A DNA stretch of 64,000 bases from Saccharina japonica (lineage: Eukaryota; Sar; Phaeophyceae; Laminariales; Laminariaceae), in assembly GCA_008828725.1 (NCBI GenBank), contig MEHQ01001502.1:287870-351869 (forward strand). The letters are read 5' to 3'. The position numbers and the translations under genes were made by a program. This document shows positions 55,650 to 56,046 of this stretch, one piece after another. How positions within the stretch are numbered: position 1 is the stretch's first letter; each line of letters begins with the position of its first letter. The notes under the pieces were generated by a model. It worked only from the letters and a program-made list of their open reading frames with translations, was not told the origin of the DNA and did no database searches.

Positions 55650-55935
55650 TCTCTCTCTCGTTCGTTCAAGAGAGAGATGGATCATCCATGCTTCCGCAAA
55701 AAAATCGAACGTTGTTTTTTTTTCGTTTGAGAGACAAAAATGGTTTGTGATCTACTGCTGTGCTTATTATCAACAGGCACCTACCTAGTGACCCCGACGC
55801 ACCACTTCCCCTTGCTTTCGCCGAAACTCACAAAAGCAGGCCGCAAGCGCTTGCGCTGACGCCATACGAGCCGTCGCCGTGAACAGGAAGGAGAGCAACA
55901 TGGTCGTCGGAACTACTTCTGGGCGGGTAGTTGAG
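6637..55935 (+). CDS. EML-like multi-module HELP-WD40 microtubule-associated protein (about 31 exons, 5' partial)
   Basis: Spliced exons read as one long protein of roughly 1550 residues within the window. It resembles the multi-module EML5/EML6 group of microtubule-associated proteins. In that family each module has a HELP motif followed by tandem WD40 blades that bind tubulin, in cytoplasm and axonemes. Seen here: two HELP-like motifs (LKLEWIHGYSAQ, 27209-27244; LGLEFAYGYN, near 47990-48020) and many blades ending in VRVW, KTWD, VIFW, VRVWDD or similar. EML linker signatures also recur (LRYPAQ, KLFRYPAT, HPDKAHVATGQ). Module 1 ends at 23184, module 2 spans 27061-44486 and module 3 starts at 45997. 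Nearly all junctions are GT-AG and phase-consistent. The 5' end is absent: the first exon found is already a WD40 blade. The 3' end is uncertain (GC donor at 55936 or stop at 55978). No promoter or polyadenylation signal was identified. EML-like identity is strong; the exact paralogue is not determinable. Confidence 0.85.
7455..7536. mobile_element. small foldback element family M3
   Basis: CACTCTGCCCGGAAATGTAA and TTACATTTCCGGACAGAGTG form long inverted ends of an 80-bp near-palindrome. Confidence 0.75.
7832..7917 (+). CDS. EML-like gene exon, WD40 blade
   Basis: Acceptor CAG at 7829-7831 and donor GTGAGT at 7918. It reads DQFVTVGDDGTVRVWSNGEK, a canonical blade end. It continues the previous exon in phase 0 to give a complete blade, and ends in phase 2. 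Confidence 0.9.
9029..9452 (+). repeat. 10-bp minisatellite TGACTATTAC
   Basis: About 40 imperfect units of CTGACTATTA with variants in the middle bases. In the intron before the exon at 9591. Confidence 0.9.
9591..9714 (+). CDS. EML-like gene exon, WD40 blade
   Basis: Acceptor ACACAG before 9591, donor GTGACT at 9715. The first base completes a Gly codon left open by the previous exon. It reads CPALSVCYSPDASLIAVGLS, matching the EML blade of the form RSVCFSPDG.LLAVG. Ends in phase 0. Confidence 0.9.
9795..10035 (-). repeat. tRNA-derived SINE family, partial copy
   Basis: Shares CTTTCTCTTGCTCCCTCCCA, the GGGTCACATAGTAGGCTGTT block and GTCGACTCGCGCC with the fuller copies at 16500 and 22145. 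It lacks the tRNA-like head. Confidence 0.6.
10432..10608 (+). repeat. hairpin-bearing small element, copy 1
   Basis: About 175 bp. Contains CGCGTTGATT, a 7-base loop, then AATCAACGCG (10534-10560), a perfect 10-bp stem. Flanked by CTACT and AGTAG that form an outer stem. Nearly identical to 25850-26030. Confidence 0.75.
10620..11778. other. intron stretch without recognised feature
   Basis: Between the hairpin element and the exon at 11779. Contains a short local duplication (ACTCGTTGACGGTTGAGAAA at 11252 and 11320) and a repeat of GCAACCGGCACTATA (11062, 11140). No exon-like frame with matching phase. Confidence 0.6.
11779..11934 (+). CDS. EML-like gene exon, WD40 blade
   Basis: Acceptor TTTCAG, donor GTAGGT at 11935; 52 codons, phase 0 at both ends. 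Contains TTCVRFSPSGATLSAAAGNG followed by LKAWGTG, a WD-type blade. Confidence 0.9.
12765..12900 (+). pseudogene. decayed tandem copy of the exon at 13746
   Basis: Intronic sequence that aligns by eye to the exon at 13746 and its upstream flank (shared GTTGGCC, CGGACGGGA, TCGATGCT and ACTCGAGCG blocks). It lacks an open frame and a usable acceptor. It is followed by a short CTAACGGGCAAGATCC tract that also follows the second fossil copy at 13025. Most diverged of the three copies. Confidence 0.5.
13025..13150 (+). pseudogene. second decayed tandem copy of the exon at 13746
   Basis: Closely similar to 13715-13830. It keeps GCGACGTTGGCCAG, GTTGTGAGCATTGACTT and ACCGCCGACGGGA. It reads VSVVSIDFTADG in the functional frame, then hits TGA, so it cannot be spliced in productively. 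With the copy at 12765 it shows that this exon was triplicated in tandem, with the 3'-most copy kept. Confidence 0.7.
13489..13594. mobile_element. MITE family M2 copy
   Basis: About 105 bp with inverted ends of the form GGGGAYCATAGTAAATAGGA and ATTTACTATGGTCCTCCGTA. Confidence 0.65.
13746..13882 (+). CDS. EML-like gene exon (functional copy of a triplicated exon)
   Basis: Acceptor ACCAG, donor GTACAG at 13883; starts in phase 0 and ends in phase 2. Reads VSGSVVSMDFTADGTFVMLN, matching the EML blade of the form ITHLDWSVDG.YLQSN. Two decayed copies lie 600-980 bp upstream in the same intron. Confidence 0.88.
14052..14228. mobile_element. MITE family M4 copy
   Basis: ACAGTACAGGGCACCTAATA and TATTAGGCGCGTCCTGTACT ends, with internal CAGGCTAATAAGAAA. 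About 175 bp. Confidence 0.75.
14556..14649. mobile_element. small foldback element M3
   Basis: ACCACTCTGTACCGAAATAT and TTTTTCGGGACATAGTGGT as inverted ends. Confidence 0.7.
14757..14933. mobile_element. MITE family M4 copy
   Basis: GTACAGGGCACCTAATAAGA to GTGGCGTCCTGTACCGTAC, interior as in the other M4 copies. Confidence 0.7.
14990..15190 (-). repeat. tRNA-derived SINE family, partial copy with TAAAA tail
   Basis: Contains AGTAGTCGTAACTC and CCGGGGTCACCGAGTAGGC. On the minus strand it ends GGGATGGGAACAATAAAATA followed by further TAAAA units, the A-rich tail. Confidence 0.65.
16210..16279 (+). CDS. EML-like gene small exon, Trp-rich EML signature
   Basis: A 70-bp exon with acceptor TACAG and donor GTATAT at 16280. 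The first base closes an Arg codon with the previous exon. It reads EVATWATSTCTMANGKQ, corresponding to the EML-specific WATWTCVLG segment between blades. Confidence 0.85.
16500..16850 (-). repeat. tRNA-derived SINE, near full length
   Basis: On the minus strand the head (16850-16765) has an A-box-like GGTGAGCTAGCAGG and a B-box GAGTTCGAGCCC, spaced as in a tRNA gene. A unique body follows, then GGGATGGAAAAAA. It matches 22145-22500 throughout. Confidence 0.75.
17312..17537 (+). CDS. EML-like gene exon, linker plus blade
   Basis: Acceptor TTCAG, donor GTGAGG at 17538; starts phase 0, ends phase 1. Begins AAWATMASGG, a Ser/Pro-rich insert follows, then LASDALGRVGLLRYPAQLPD. The last part is equivalent to the EML ADDFGKVKLFRYP segment. 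The Ser/Pro-rich stretch is longer than in animal EMLs as I know them. Confidence 0.88.
17617..17735 (+). repeat. dispersed repeat R6 copy
   Basis: TGTGTGTTCTTCACATTACA, CCCGTCGACATCCAGCACAC and TTCTGTGGTCACAAAAC. Other copies at 24620, 34930 and 51465. Confidence 0.65.
17745..19078. other. intron stretch, GATC-rich repeat then nothing recognised
   Basis: 17855-18112 is a GATC-rich family copy. From 18120 to 19078 I see no gene, apart from a degraded relative of the TIR element at 5353 near 18690-18800. Confidence 0.5.
19079..19283 (+). CDS. EML-like gene exon with poly-Ala insert
   Basis: Acceptor TTTAG, donor GTACTA at 19284; phase 1 in, phase 2 out. Contains an alanine run encoded by GCG repeats (about 19132-19152), then VSIVKVHAGKVAAARQLEEG and GVVTLGATD. 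This corresponds to the EML HVTNVRF...LISLGGKD blade. Confidence 0.87.
19696..20345 (+). repeat. tandem duplication, unit about 475 bp
   Basis: The block ACAGTAATCTGAAACAGAAA through AGCTCTACAACAGCACG occurs at 19708-19840 and again at about 20178-20320. A second shared block (AACTATATACGATTTAACCT) occurs at 20140 and 20535. Non-coding; within the intron before the exon at 22962. Confidence 0.7.
20398..20576 (-). repeat. hairpin-bearing small element, copy 2 (inverted)
   Basis: Reverse orientation of the element at 10432, keeping both 10-base stem arms with a different loop. Abuts a MITE at 20577. Confidence 0.75.
20577..20822 (+). mobile_element. MITE family M1 copy
   Basis: About 245 bp with terminal inverted repeats GCGTGCTACGATAGAG and CTCTATCGTAGCACGC, no coding capacity. 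Reference copy for the M1 family. Confidence 0.8.
21956..22147. mobile_element. MITE family M4 copy
   Basis: Begins near ACAGTACAGTAAAAGACACC and ends TTATTAATACGATGTCCTGT. The right end touches the A-rich tail of the SINE at 22145. Confidence 0.7.
22145..22500 (-). repeat. tRNA-derived SINE, near full length
   Basis: Minus-strand head CCCCGGTGGACTGACAGGTG with B-box GTGAGTTCGAGCCC, then body and tail GGGATGGAAAAAAAAAG. All four family members are antisense to the host gene. Confidence 0.75.
22665..22920 (+). repeat. CAA/CAC/CAG trinucleotide tract
   Basis: Imperfect CAN trinucleotides ending 40 bp before the acceptor of the exon at 22962. The + frame is open through the tract and in frame with that exon. 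Confidence 0.9.
22962..23184 (+). CDS. EML-like gene exon, end of module 1, acidic linker
   Basis: Acceptor CGCAG, donor GTGCGT at 23185. The first base completes Arg, giving TDRCVYQW, the typical last blade of an EML module. A highly acidic linker with a run of Glu follows (about 23074-23160) and ends in DDEDLVERTVK, phase 0. The same reading frame stays open upstream through the CAA/CAC repeat to 22636. Confidence 0.9.
23310..23690 (+). repeat. tandem repeat, unit about 80-90 bp
   Basis: Four units beginning ACAGCAGTAGATCCTTCAA-like and containing GCAGATCTATTGCCGATCTT, at about 23315, 23400, 23490 and 23570. Confidence 0.7.
24513..24603. mobile_element. small foldback element M3
   Basis: ATACCACTCTGGCCGGTAAT and TTCCTGTCCAGAGTGAGTGG as inverted ends. 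Confidence 0.65.
24620..24742 (+). repeat. dispersed repeat R6 copy
   Basis: Nearly identical to 17617-17735 (GTGCCGATTCTTCATCCTA, GTTCTGTGGTCACAAAACTA). Confidence 0.65.
24745..25849. other. intron stretch without recognised feature
   Basis: Lies between the end of module 1 and the HELP exon of module 2. A frame at 25200-25394 looks coding-like but has no acceptor/donor pair in phase. A missing linker exon could be in this interval. Confidence 0.5.
25850..26030 (+). repeat. hairpin-bearing small element, copy 3
   Basis: Same stem (CGCGTTGATT/AATCAACGCG) and the same flanks (GATCAGCC, GCACCTCGTCGCAGAGAGTA) as copy 1. Confidence 0.75.
26725..27075 (+). repeat. three imperfect copies of the region preceding the HELP exon
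   Basis: CCCATGCGCTTGCGCGCTAT, CCCTCCCTCGC and CTGCATTCGGCAA blocks recur at about 26735, 26895 and 27005. The last copy runs into the presumed exon start near 27061. Confidence 0.65.
27061..27244 (+). CDS. EML-like gene exon, HELP motif of module 2
   Basis: Donor GTATGT at 27245, phase 0. Contains PDDDLKLEWIHGYSAQ, a clear HELP motif, preceded by SPAAALPWLDGQ. The 5' edge is uncertain: acceptors TAG before 27061 and AAG before 27112 would need phase 2, while CAGAG before 27125 fits phase 0 with the exon ending at 23184. A microexon may be missing. The presumed acceptor region is repeated twice upstream (26725-27075). Confidence 0.75.
27460..27546 (+). repeat. 10-bp repeat TGTATGATCT
   Basis: About eight near-perfect units, inside a copy of the GATC-rich repeat described at 31480. 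Confidence 0.85.
27745..28027. mobile_element. TIR family M8 copy, interrupted
   Basis: Left arm CTTGCACAATGCGGGCAAAA...GGAGGCACTGAAC, right arm GTTCAATGTCTCCACAAGGA...CCAAGGGGGGG. Split by the M3 element at 27879. Confidence 0.65.
27879..27961. mobile_element. small foldback element M3, nested
   Basis: CACTCTGCCTGTACCGAAAT and ATATTTCGGGACAGAGTGG as inverted ends. Inserted within the larger TIR element at 27745-28027. Confidence 0.7.
28178..28309 (+). CDS. EML-like gene exon, HELP continuation
   Basis: Acceptor CCACAG, donor GTATGA at 28310; 44 codons, phase 0 both ends. Reads QNLVYNRNGEIVYPAACAGV, the second half of the HELP motif seen in EML proteins. Confidence 0.9.
28315..28527 (+). 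repeat. GAT/GGT trinucleotide tract
   Basis: GATGATGGT-type tract beginning 6 bp after the donor at 28310. It encodes a poly-Asp frame that is an artefact of the repeat. Confidence 0.9.
28890..28950 (+). mobile_element. very short LINE 3'-end copy
   Basis: GTCTCGAAAGGGATCCGTGG followed by TCAATGGACAAACGACTAGG resembles the last 60 bp of the LINE. The C tail is degenerate. Confidence 0.55.
29008..29163 (+). CDS. EML-like gene exon, WD40 blade
   Basis: Acceptor AAAAAAG, donor GTGAGT at 29164; 52 codons, phase 0 both ends. Reads AITCLAMHPDKAHVATGQGG and then FVVVWNS. The HPDK..VATGQ string is a hallmark of EML blades. The acceptor has an A-rich rather than pyrimidine-rich tract, which makes its exact start slightly less certain. 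Confidence 0.87.
29500..29672 (+). repeat. 10-bp minisatellite TGACTATTAC
   Basis: Same unit and orientation as 9029-9452, about 17 units. Confidence 0.85.
30233..30421 (+). CDS. EML-like gene exon, WD40 blade
   Basis: Acceptor TTTCAG, donor GTACTG at 30422; 63 codons, phase 0 both ends. Reads VCFSADGNLLAVACEDKGHT and VMVFRWKEG, then AAGHKHFK. In EMLs the last segment continues to FW plus a KKG.FG linker; that continuation is not found before the next exon. Confidence 0.9.
30850..30970 (+). repeat. dispersed repeat R7 copy
   Basis: GTGGCTGATTATAAGTCGCC, GGCTAGGTGTTACAG and TCTGCGTCTTCGCCTCGG as in the copy at 4835. Confidence 0.55.
31480..31990 (+). repeat. GATC-rich repeat with minisatellite GATCTAGATCGTGATCTGTC
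   Basis: From 31560 to 31976 about 18 units of roughly 20-26 bp, each with the palindrome GATCTAGATC. The surrounding sequence belongs to a dispersed GATC-rich family. Related fragments lie at 15600-15725, 17855-18112, 23960-24095, 39350-39750, 40100-40200, 42180-42500, 44060-44335 and 57080-57355. Confidence 0.85.
32395..32525 (+). repeat. dispersed repeat R7 copy
   Basis: CAGTTGTTAGTTGGCTAGGT and TTTGCGAAGAACGGCGTCTT. A short open stretch here mimics an exon but is explained by the repeat. Confidence 0.5.
32712..32800 (+). CDS. EML-like gene exon, partial blade
   Basis: Acceptor GATCAG, donor GTGAGG at 32801; phase 0 in, phase 2 out. Reads VQALTCAAAISNGEGGSSFV then LGGSSGNLLK, matching the EML ITYSGALNGDIYVW region. 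About 20 residues expected before it (the FW linker) were not located in 30422-32711. Confidence 0.82.
32829..33253 (+). mobile_element. MITE M1 copy with internal tandem repeat
   Basis: Ends ACGTGCTACGATAGAGG and ATCGATCGTAGCATGCGTC. The interior is enlarged by a TATTACTTACTATTAGTA tandem repeat at 33020-33190. Confidence 0.7.
33432..33612. mobile_element. small TIR element family M9
   Basis: Shares AACTATATAGCTTTTAGCAT and GGGGCGCTCTTAATTCTGGG with 3970-4162. Ends about 33 bp before the exon at 33645. Confidence 0.6.
33645..33789 (+). CDS. EML-like gene exon, WD40 blade
   Basis: Acceptor AACAG, donor GTATGA at 33790; first base closes Lys. Reads LEGRKVSSETEAHEGPVYAI and GGGDGKIKTWDSE. The HEGPVYA motif is characteristic of EML proteins. 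A small inverted-repeat element ends about 30 bp upstream of the acceptor. Confidence 0.9.
33806..34092 (+). mobile_element. MITE M1 copy
   Basis: Starts CGTGTGCTAAAATAGAGG and ends TATACCGTAGCATGCGTC, with M1 interior blocks (CCTTAACCCAAAATGG, TCTGTAAAATCAG). A few bases after the exon at 33645. Confidence 0.7.
34165..34537 (+). repeat. decayed tandem copies of the acceptor region of exon 34538
   Basis: Four imperfect units of 75-100 bp (about 34165, 34247, 34345, 34421). They carry CTCGCTCTCTGAA, TTCAAGACTCTA and CATCCGGCAAGTA blocks; two also keep GTGCAGCTCG or TTGCAGCTCG. The true acceptor is TTTGCAG|CTCGG. Confidence 0.7.
34538..34669 (+). CDS. EML-like gene exon, WD40 blade
   Basis: Acceptor TTTGCAG, donor GTACGC at 34670; 44 codons, phase 0 both ends. 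Contains RVRSVCLNDHSDGRKILVGT and SCSE, matching the EML LRSVCW...ILVGTRSSEI blade. The acceptor sequence is repeated in decayed form several times in the 400 bp upstream. Confidence 0.9.
34930..35065 (+). repeat. dispersed repeat R6 copy
   Basis: CGTGTCCTTCACATTATTAT, GTGCTGATTCTTCATCCTAT and CTGTGGTCACAAAACTACGA. Confidence 0.6.
35176..35283 (+). CDS. EML-like gene exon, WD40 blade start
   Basis: Acceptor GTTTAG, donor GTGGGT at 35284; 36 codons, phase 0 both ends. Reads ILEISASDGAD and then GHFRDQLWGLAAHPAK. The first part completes SSEI.EV of the previous blade; the second is the classic EML GELWGLA.HP motif. Confidence 0.92.
35908..36065 (+). repeat. dispersed repeat R7 copy
   Basis: AGTCGCCGACTAGTTTTTGT, GGCTAGGTACTACAGTTAG and GGTCTTTGTACCTCGCTGGC. 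Confidence 0.55.
36441..36775 (-). repeat. 10-bp minisatellite (reverse orientation)
   Basis: AGTCAGTAAT units, the reverse complement of the unit at 9029 and 29500. Confidence 0.85.
36833..37487. mobile_element. TIR family M8 copy, interrupted
   Basis: Left arm CCCCTTGCACAATGTGAGC and CTTGTGGAGACACTGAACAG; right arm TGTTCAATGTCCCCACAATG then a CACTGTGTAAGGGGG end. Split by the TIR element at 36917. Confidence 0.7.
36917..37366. mobile_element. TIR element, 450 bp, candidate ATTA target duplication
   Basis: Inverted ends AACAGCCGATTTTCCTAATT and AATTAGGAAAATCGGCTGTT, extending about 45 bp with few mismatches. ATTA flanks both sides (36913-36916, 37367-37370). Inserted within the element at 36833-37487. 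Confidence 0.75.
37632..37719 (+). CDS. EML-like gene exon, WD40 blade end
   Basis: Acceptor GGACAG, donor GTAAGC at 37720; phase 0 in, phase 1 out. Reads AVYSSSGDEGMLKEWDATAL, the blade end after LWGLAAHPAK. Confidence 0.9.
37744..38552. mobile_element. PIF/Harbinger-like MITE, 809 bp, TSD TAA
   Basis: Inverted ends GGCCGTTTCCTATGCGGTTC and GAACCGCATAGGAAACGGCC (about 38 bp with one small difference), flanked by TAA on both sides (37741-37743, 38553-38555). A second inner palindrome with arms of about 45 bp occupies 38352-38452. No transposase. The 3-bp TAA duplication and GGCC start suit PIF/Harbinger. It lies 25 bp downstream of the exon at 37632. Confidence 0.85.
38568..38813 (-). mobile_element. 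MITE M1 copy (reverse)
   Basis: Right end ACCTCTATCGTAGCACGCGT; interior GGTTAAGGAGGC and TTCAGAAAACG in reverse order relative to 20577. Confidence 0.7.
38968..39084. mobile_element. MITE family M2 copy
   Basis: Ends TTACGGGCGACCATAGTAAA and TTTACTATGGTCCCCCGTAA, near-perfect inverted repeats. About 80 bp upstream of the exon at 39168. Confidence 0.75.
39168..39320 (+). CDS. EML-like gene exon, WD40 blade with insert
   Basis: Acceptor GTGCAG, donor GTGAGG at 39321; phase 1 in and out. Reads WVRTVRYSPNGLLIACGMGG, then a polar insert (ASSKRHSPREE) and DGTIKIVSG. Confidence 0.9.
39375..39655 (+). repeat. minisatellite ATCATCTACAGATAG
   Basis: About 18 units of about 15 bp, within a GATC-rich family copy, in the intron after the exon at 39168. 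Confidence 0.85.
39778..40052 (+). mobile_element. MITE M1 copy
   Basis: Ends GACGCGTGCTACGATGGAGG and CACCTCTATCGTAGCATGGG, with the M1 interior blocks. Confidence 0.75.
40348..40502 (+). CDS. EML-like gene exon, WD40 blade
   Basis: Acceptor GAGCAG, donor GTATGT at 40503; phase 1 in, phase 0 out. Contains PISCIRFSPDGNRMAAASLD and GSIYIYSV, equivalent to the EML I.D.KFSPD..YLAVGS.D..VDVY blade. Confidence 0.92.
40557..40842. mobile_element. TIR element filled with a CCCGA array
   Basis: Ends ACTGTTCACGG and CCGTGAACAG are inverted repeats. The interior (40661-40779) is a run of about 24 CCCGA units, and partial GGGTCGGG-type units occur on the left arm. It lies 54 bp after the donor of the exon at 40348. 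Confidence 0.7.
41428..41598 (+). CDS. EML-like gene exon, WD40 blade
   Basis: Acceptor ATGCAG, donor GTAAGC at 41599; 57 codons, phase 0 both ends. Contains GGIVRIDFSADGKRVRAEAL, the blade after IYIYSV, and ends SGDVCEDQN. Confidence 0.87.
41931..42182 (-). mobile_element. MITE M1 copy (reverse)
   Basis: Starts ACACATGCTAATAGAGGTGC and ends CTACCGTAGCACGCGTCT. Interior TTTGGGTTAAGGAGG is reversed relative to 20577. Confidence 0.75.
43012..43215 (+). repeat. poly-C-tailed SINE-like element, 3' half
   Basis: Runs from AGGATGCAGCTCACCCTTCA through CTACGGCCATGCATGAAAAT to a C run. Followed immediately by a LINE 3' end. Confidence 0.75.
43218..43310 (+). mobile_element. very short LINE 3'-end copy with C-rich tail
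   Basis: CCGTCTCGAAAGGGATGC through AAGCAACATATGAGTACGC matches the terminal 65 bp of the LINE, followed by a C-rich run. It sits directly after a poly-C-tailed element copy, about 80 bp upstream of the exon at 43382. Confidence 0.7.
43382..43554 (+). CDS. EML-like gene exon, EML-specific linker and blade
   Basis: Acceptor CCTCAG, donor GTGGGT at 43555; phase 0 in, phase 2 out. Reads GKGFATWSGLRGDHVAGVWP and LLATSDERGDVKLFR. The ATW...GVWP and D.G.VKLFR strings are EML hallmarks. Confidence 0.92.
43755..43960 (+). repeat. dispersed repeat R7 copy, partly duplicated
   Basis: Two overlapping starts (ATTGGTTAGCTAGGTAATTG and TTAGTTGGCCAGGTATTACC) followed by the body ending TTATGGCTCGC. Confidence 0.5.
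44345..44486 (+). CDS. EML-like gene exon, last visible blade of module 2
   Basis: Acceptor CGCAAG, donor GTGGGA at 44487. The first base closes Arg to give KLFRYPATG across the junction. Continues KAHALGVRSVCFLDKGS and VVSVGGKDRCVMQ. Family members have a Trp immediately after this point, so the next exon should begin with it; none is found before the N run at 45015. Confidence 0.9.
44690..45014 (-). repeat. poly-C-tailed SINE-like element, inverted copy cut by the gap
   Basis: Reverse orientation. The G run at 44686-44712 is its C tail, followed by GTACTCATGTTGTGCACGGC. It matches 6361-6575 closely and runs into the N run. Confidence 0.75.
45015..45283. other. assembly gap (269 N)
   Basis: Unresolved bases between two oppositely oriented copies of the same repeat, which explains the failed assembly. 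The exon expected after 44486 (starting with Trp) may be hidden here. Confidence 0.99.
45284..45700 (+). repeat. poly-C-tailed SINE-like element
   Basis: Direct-orientation copy from the gap edge (GGTGGTCACCATGGCTGGCG) to GACATGAGCACACCCCCC. Followed by the LINE 3' end at 45733. Confidence 0.75.
45733..45950 (+). mobile_element. 5'-truncated LINE 3' end
   Basis: Matches the reverse complement of 720-905 over its length (GGGCCACAGGCGGCGAAACA, the GAGGTGTCTCTATTAGGAGT block, and CCGTCTCGAAAGGGATGC). It is a 3'-end copy of the LINE at 700-3770 on the opposite strand, followed by a C-rich tail. Such 5'-truncated copies are typical of target-primed reverse transcription. Confidence 0.8.
45997..46071 (+). 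CDS. probable EML-like gene exon, inter-module linker
   Basis: Donor GTGAGG at 46072. Acceptor either CCCAG (45995) or CCCAGAG (45997); the latter keeps phase 0. Reads TMAKVSEAAHAEEDAWVQAE, an acidic linker, phase 0 at its end and compatible with the next exon. No domain match by itself; called from splice sites and phase. Confidence 0.55.
47126..47316. mobile_element. foldback MITE, 191 bp, TSD TAA
   Basis: Near-complete palindrome: GGGCCCGTTTTCACG left, GTTAATATGGGCCC right, inner arms CATTGGTCAACACGCGCACC and GTGCGTGTGTTGACCAATG. Flanked by TAA on both sides (47123-47125, 47317-47319), again a PIF/Harbinger-like signature. Confidence 0.8.
47340..47454. mobile_element. MITE family M2 copy
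   Basis: Ends TTACGGGGGACCATAGTAAA and ATTTACTATGGTGTCCCGC; interior AACAATATTTGG-type block in reverse. Confidence 0.75.
47870..48036 (+). CDS. EML-like gene exon, HELP motif of module 3
   Basis: Acceptor CCCGTAG, donor GTGTGT at 48037; phase 0 in, phase 2 out. Contains SWPRPWESGPG and LGLEFAYGYNSSGQA, the latter a HELP motif equivalent to LKLEWIHGYSAQ of module 2. Confidence 0.88.
48070..48172 (+). repeat. poly-C-tailed SINE-like element, terminal fragment
   Basis: Only the last 100 bp remain: GGACGTGCTCCGTCTCCGGT through GGCATGAGTACAGCGC and a C run. Confidence 0.65.
48173..49266. other. intron stretch without recognised feature
   Basis: No exon-like frame or known family between the poly-C element fragment and the small exon at 49267. 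A local GATACC/GGGATATC-rich patch lies at 48690-48750. Confidence 0.5.
49267..49339 (+). CDS. EML-like gene small exon, HELP continuation
   Basis: Acceptor ACATAG, donor GTAACC at 49340; first base closes Arg, ends phase 0. Reads NNLGFSSSDKVILPCGSVGV and VYDK, the second half of HELP, parallel to the exon at 28178. Confidence 0.9.
49465..49632. mobile_element. two adjacent M3 foldback elements
   Basis: Two units of the form CTCTGGACGTAAATRT...CGGTCCTTAYRTTT lie side by side at 49465-49552 and 49549-49632, between the exons at 49267 and 49930. Confidence 0.55.
49930..50070 (+). CDS. EML-like gene exon, WD40 blade
   Basis: Acceptor CGGCAG, donor GTGAGA at 50071; 47 codons, phase 0 both ends. 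Reads FTGHCGRVVSLAVSPCGRFV then ATGQEG and IVWDPATGQ. Confidence 0.92.
50085..50335 (+). repeat. pentanucleotide array ACCAT/ACCAC
   Basis: About 50 units that shift from ACCAT to ACCAC toward the 3' side. It fills most of the 309-bp intron between exons 49930 and 50380. Minus-strand VWCGVVW-type frames here are repeat artefacts. Confidence 0.95.
50380..50610 (+). CDS. EML-like gene exon, WD40 blade
   Basis: Acceptor CCTCAG, donor GTATGA at 50611; 77 codons, phase 0 both ends. Contains AVRRLSFSPDGQSLCGIGAD and SSLCVWTTASG. The preceding intron is only 309 bp and consists largely of an ACCAT/ACCAC pentamer array. Confidence 0.92.
50664..50857. mobile_element. MITE M2 copy carrying a nested M3 element
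   Basis: M2 ends at 50664-50695 and 50830-50857. The interior is split by an M3 element at 50712-50798. Confidence 0.75.
51465..51580 (+). repeat. dispersed repeat R6 copy
   Basis: GTTGTCTTCACATTAAACCC, ACACCCAGTGTGTTTCCTGA and GCTGTGGTCACAGACTGTGA. Confidence 0.55.
51581..52289. other. intron stretch without recognised feature
   Basis: Between R6 and the GGTACCCGGG minisatellite. A/T-rich, no coding signal seen; an undetected exon of module 3 is possible. Confidence 0.4.
52290..52715 (+). repeat. minisatellite with GGTACCCGGG core
   Basis: Units near 29-30 bp of the form CGGGTATGATAGGTACCCGG GNCATAC. A degenerate continuation occurs at 52925-52975 just before the exon at 53021. Confidence 0.85.
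53021..53378 (+). CDS. EML-like gene exon, large, two partial blades and insert
   Basis: Acceptor TCTGAAG, donor GTGCGT at 53379; phase 0 in, phase 1 out. Starts VMTGGQNHVIFWTL, the EML VGVKH.KFW motif. A Thr/Ser/Glu-rich insert of about 75 residues (to about 53285) follows, then VTGTAKGAFVVWENFECVRM. Some residues expected between the previous exon and this one may lie in an undetected exon in 50611-53020. Confidence 0.88.
53545..54075 (+). repeat. 18-bp minisatellite CTACTGTAGTCCAATAGG
   Basis: About 28 units. Flanked by two direct copies of an 80-bp sequence (TTCGGGGAATGTTTCTGAGT at 53513; CTTTCGGGGAATGTTTTTTG at 54103), so the array expanded between or within duplicated flanks. Confidence 0.9.
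54176..54954. other. intron stretch without recognised feature
   Basis: A plus-strand frame at 54173-54760 is open for 195 codons but has no family resemblance, no splice sites in phase with its neighbours, and low-complexity origin on its 5' side. Treated as intronic. Confidence 0.5.
54955..55082 (+). CDS. EML-like gene exon, WD40 blade
   Basis: Acceptor CCTCAG, donor GTAAAA at 55083; phase 1 in, phase 0 out. Reads ASAVLCLSPTYSGGFVSGGT then DGIVRVWDDKL. Joined to the previous exon it forms GAHG.ASAVLCL, the counterpart of AHEGPVYAI in module 2. Confidence 0.92.
55140..55262 (+). repeat. poly-C tract with TCCGCA interruptions
   Basis: Five units of about 20 bp made of 13-14 C followed by TCCGCA, preceded by a G-run/C-run inverted pair (55141-55170). 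Starts 58 bp after the donor at 55083. Confidence 0.9.
55264..55412. mobile_element. TIR family M8 copy, uninterrupted
   Basis: TGCATAATGCGGGCGTAAAA to CCTCCACAAGGATTGCAAGG. Shares GGTGTCGACAACCTCT with the inner part of the other copies, in reverse. Confidence 0.65.
55597..55659 (+). repeat. CT dinucleotide microsatellite
   Basis: About 30 CT units, in the intron between the exons at 54955 and 55840. Confidence 0.95.
55840..55935 (+). CDS. EML-like gene last visible exon
   Basis: Acceptor AAGCAG before 55840, phase 0. Reads DAIRAVAVNRKESNMVVGTT then SGRVVE, the counterpart of RVRSVCL...ILVGTSCSE in the exon at 34538. There is no GT donor at the expected place. A GC donor (GAG|GCGAGT at 55936) would keep the family pattern; otherwise the frame runs 14 more codons to TAG at 55978-55980. 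No later exon of the gene is recognisable before the window ends, so the gene either ends here or continues beyond the retroelement array. Confidence 0.75.
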
Positions 55936-56046
55936 GCGAGTGCTGAGGCGTTTTTAGGGTGCGGAGGCGTGCTTTGGTAGGGGTAGGGGCGCGTGCCGCG
56001 ACAGGGGTAGCACTTTCTAGCCAAGATATTTATCTGACTGACGGGG

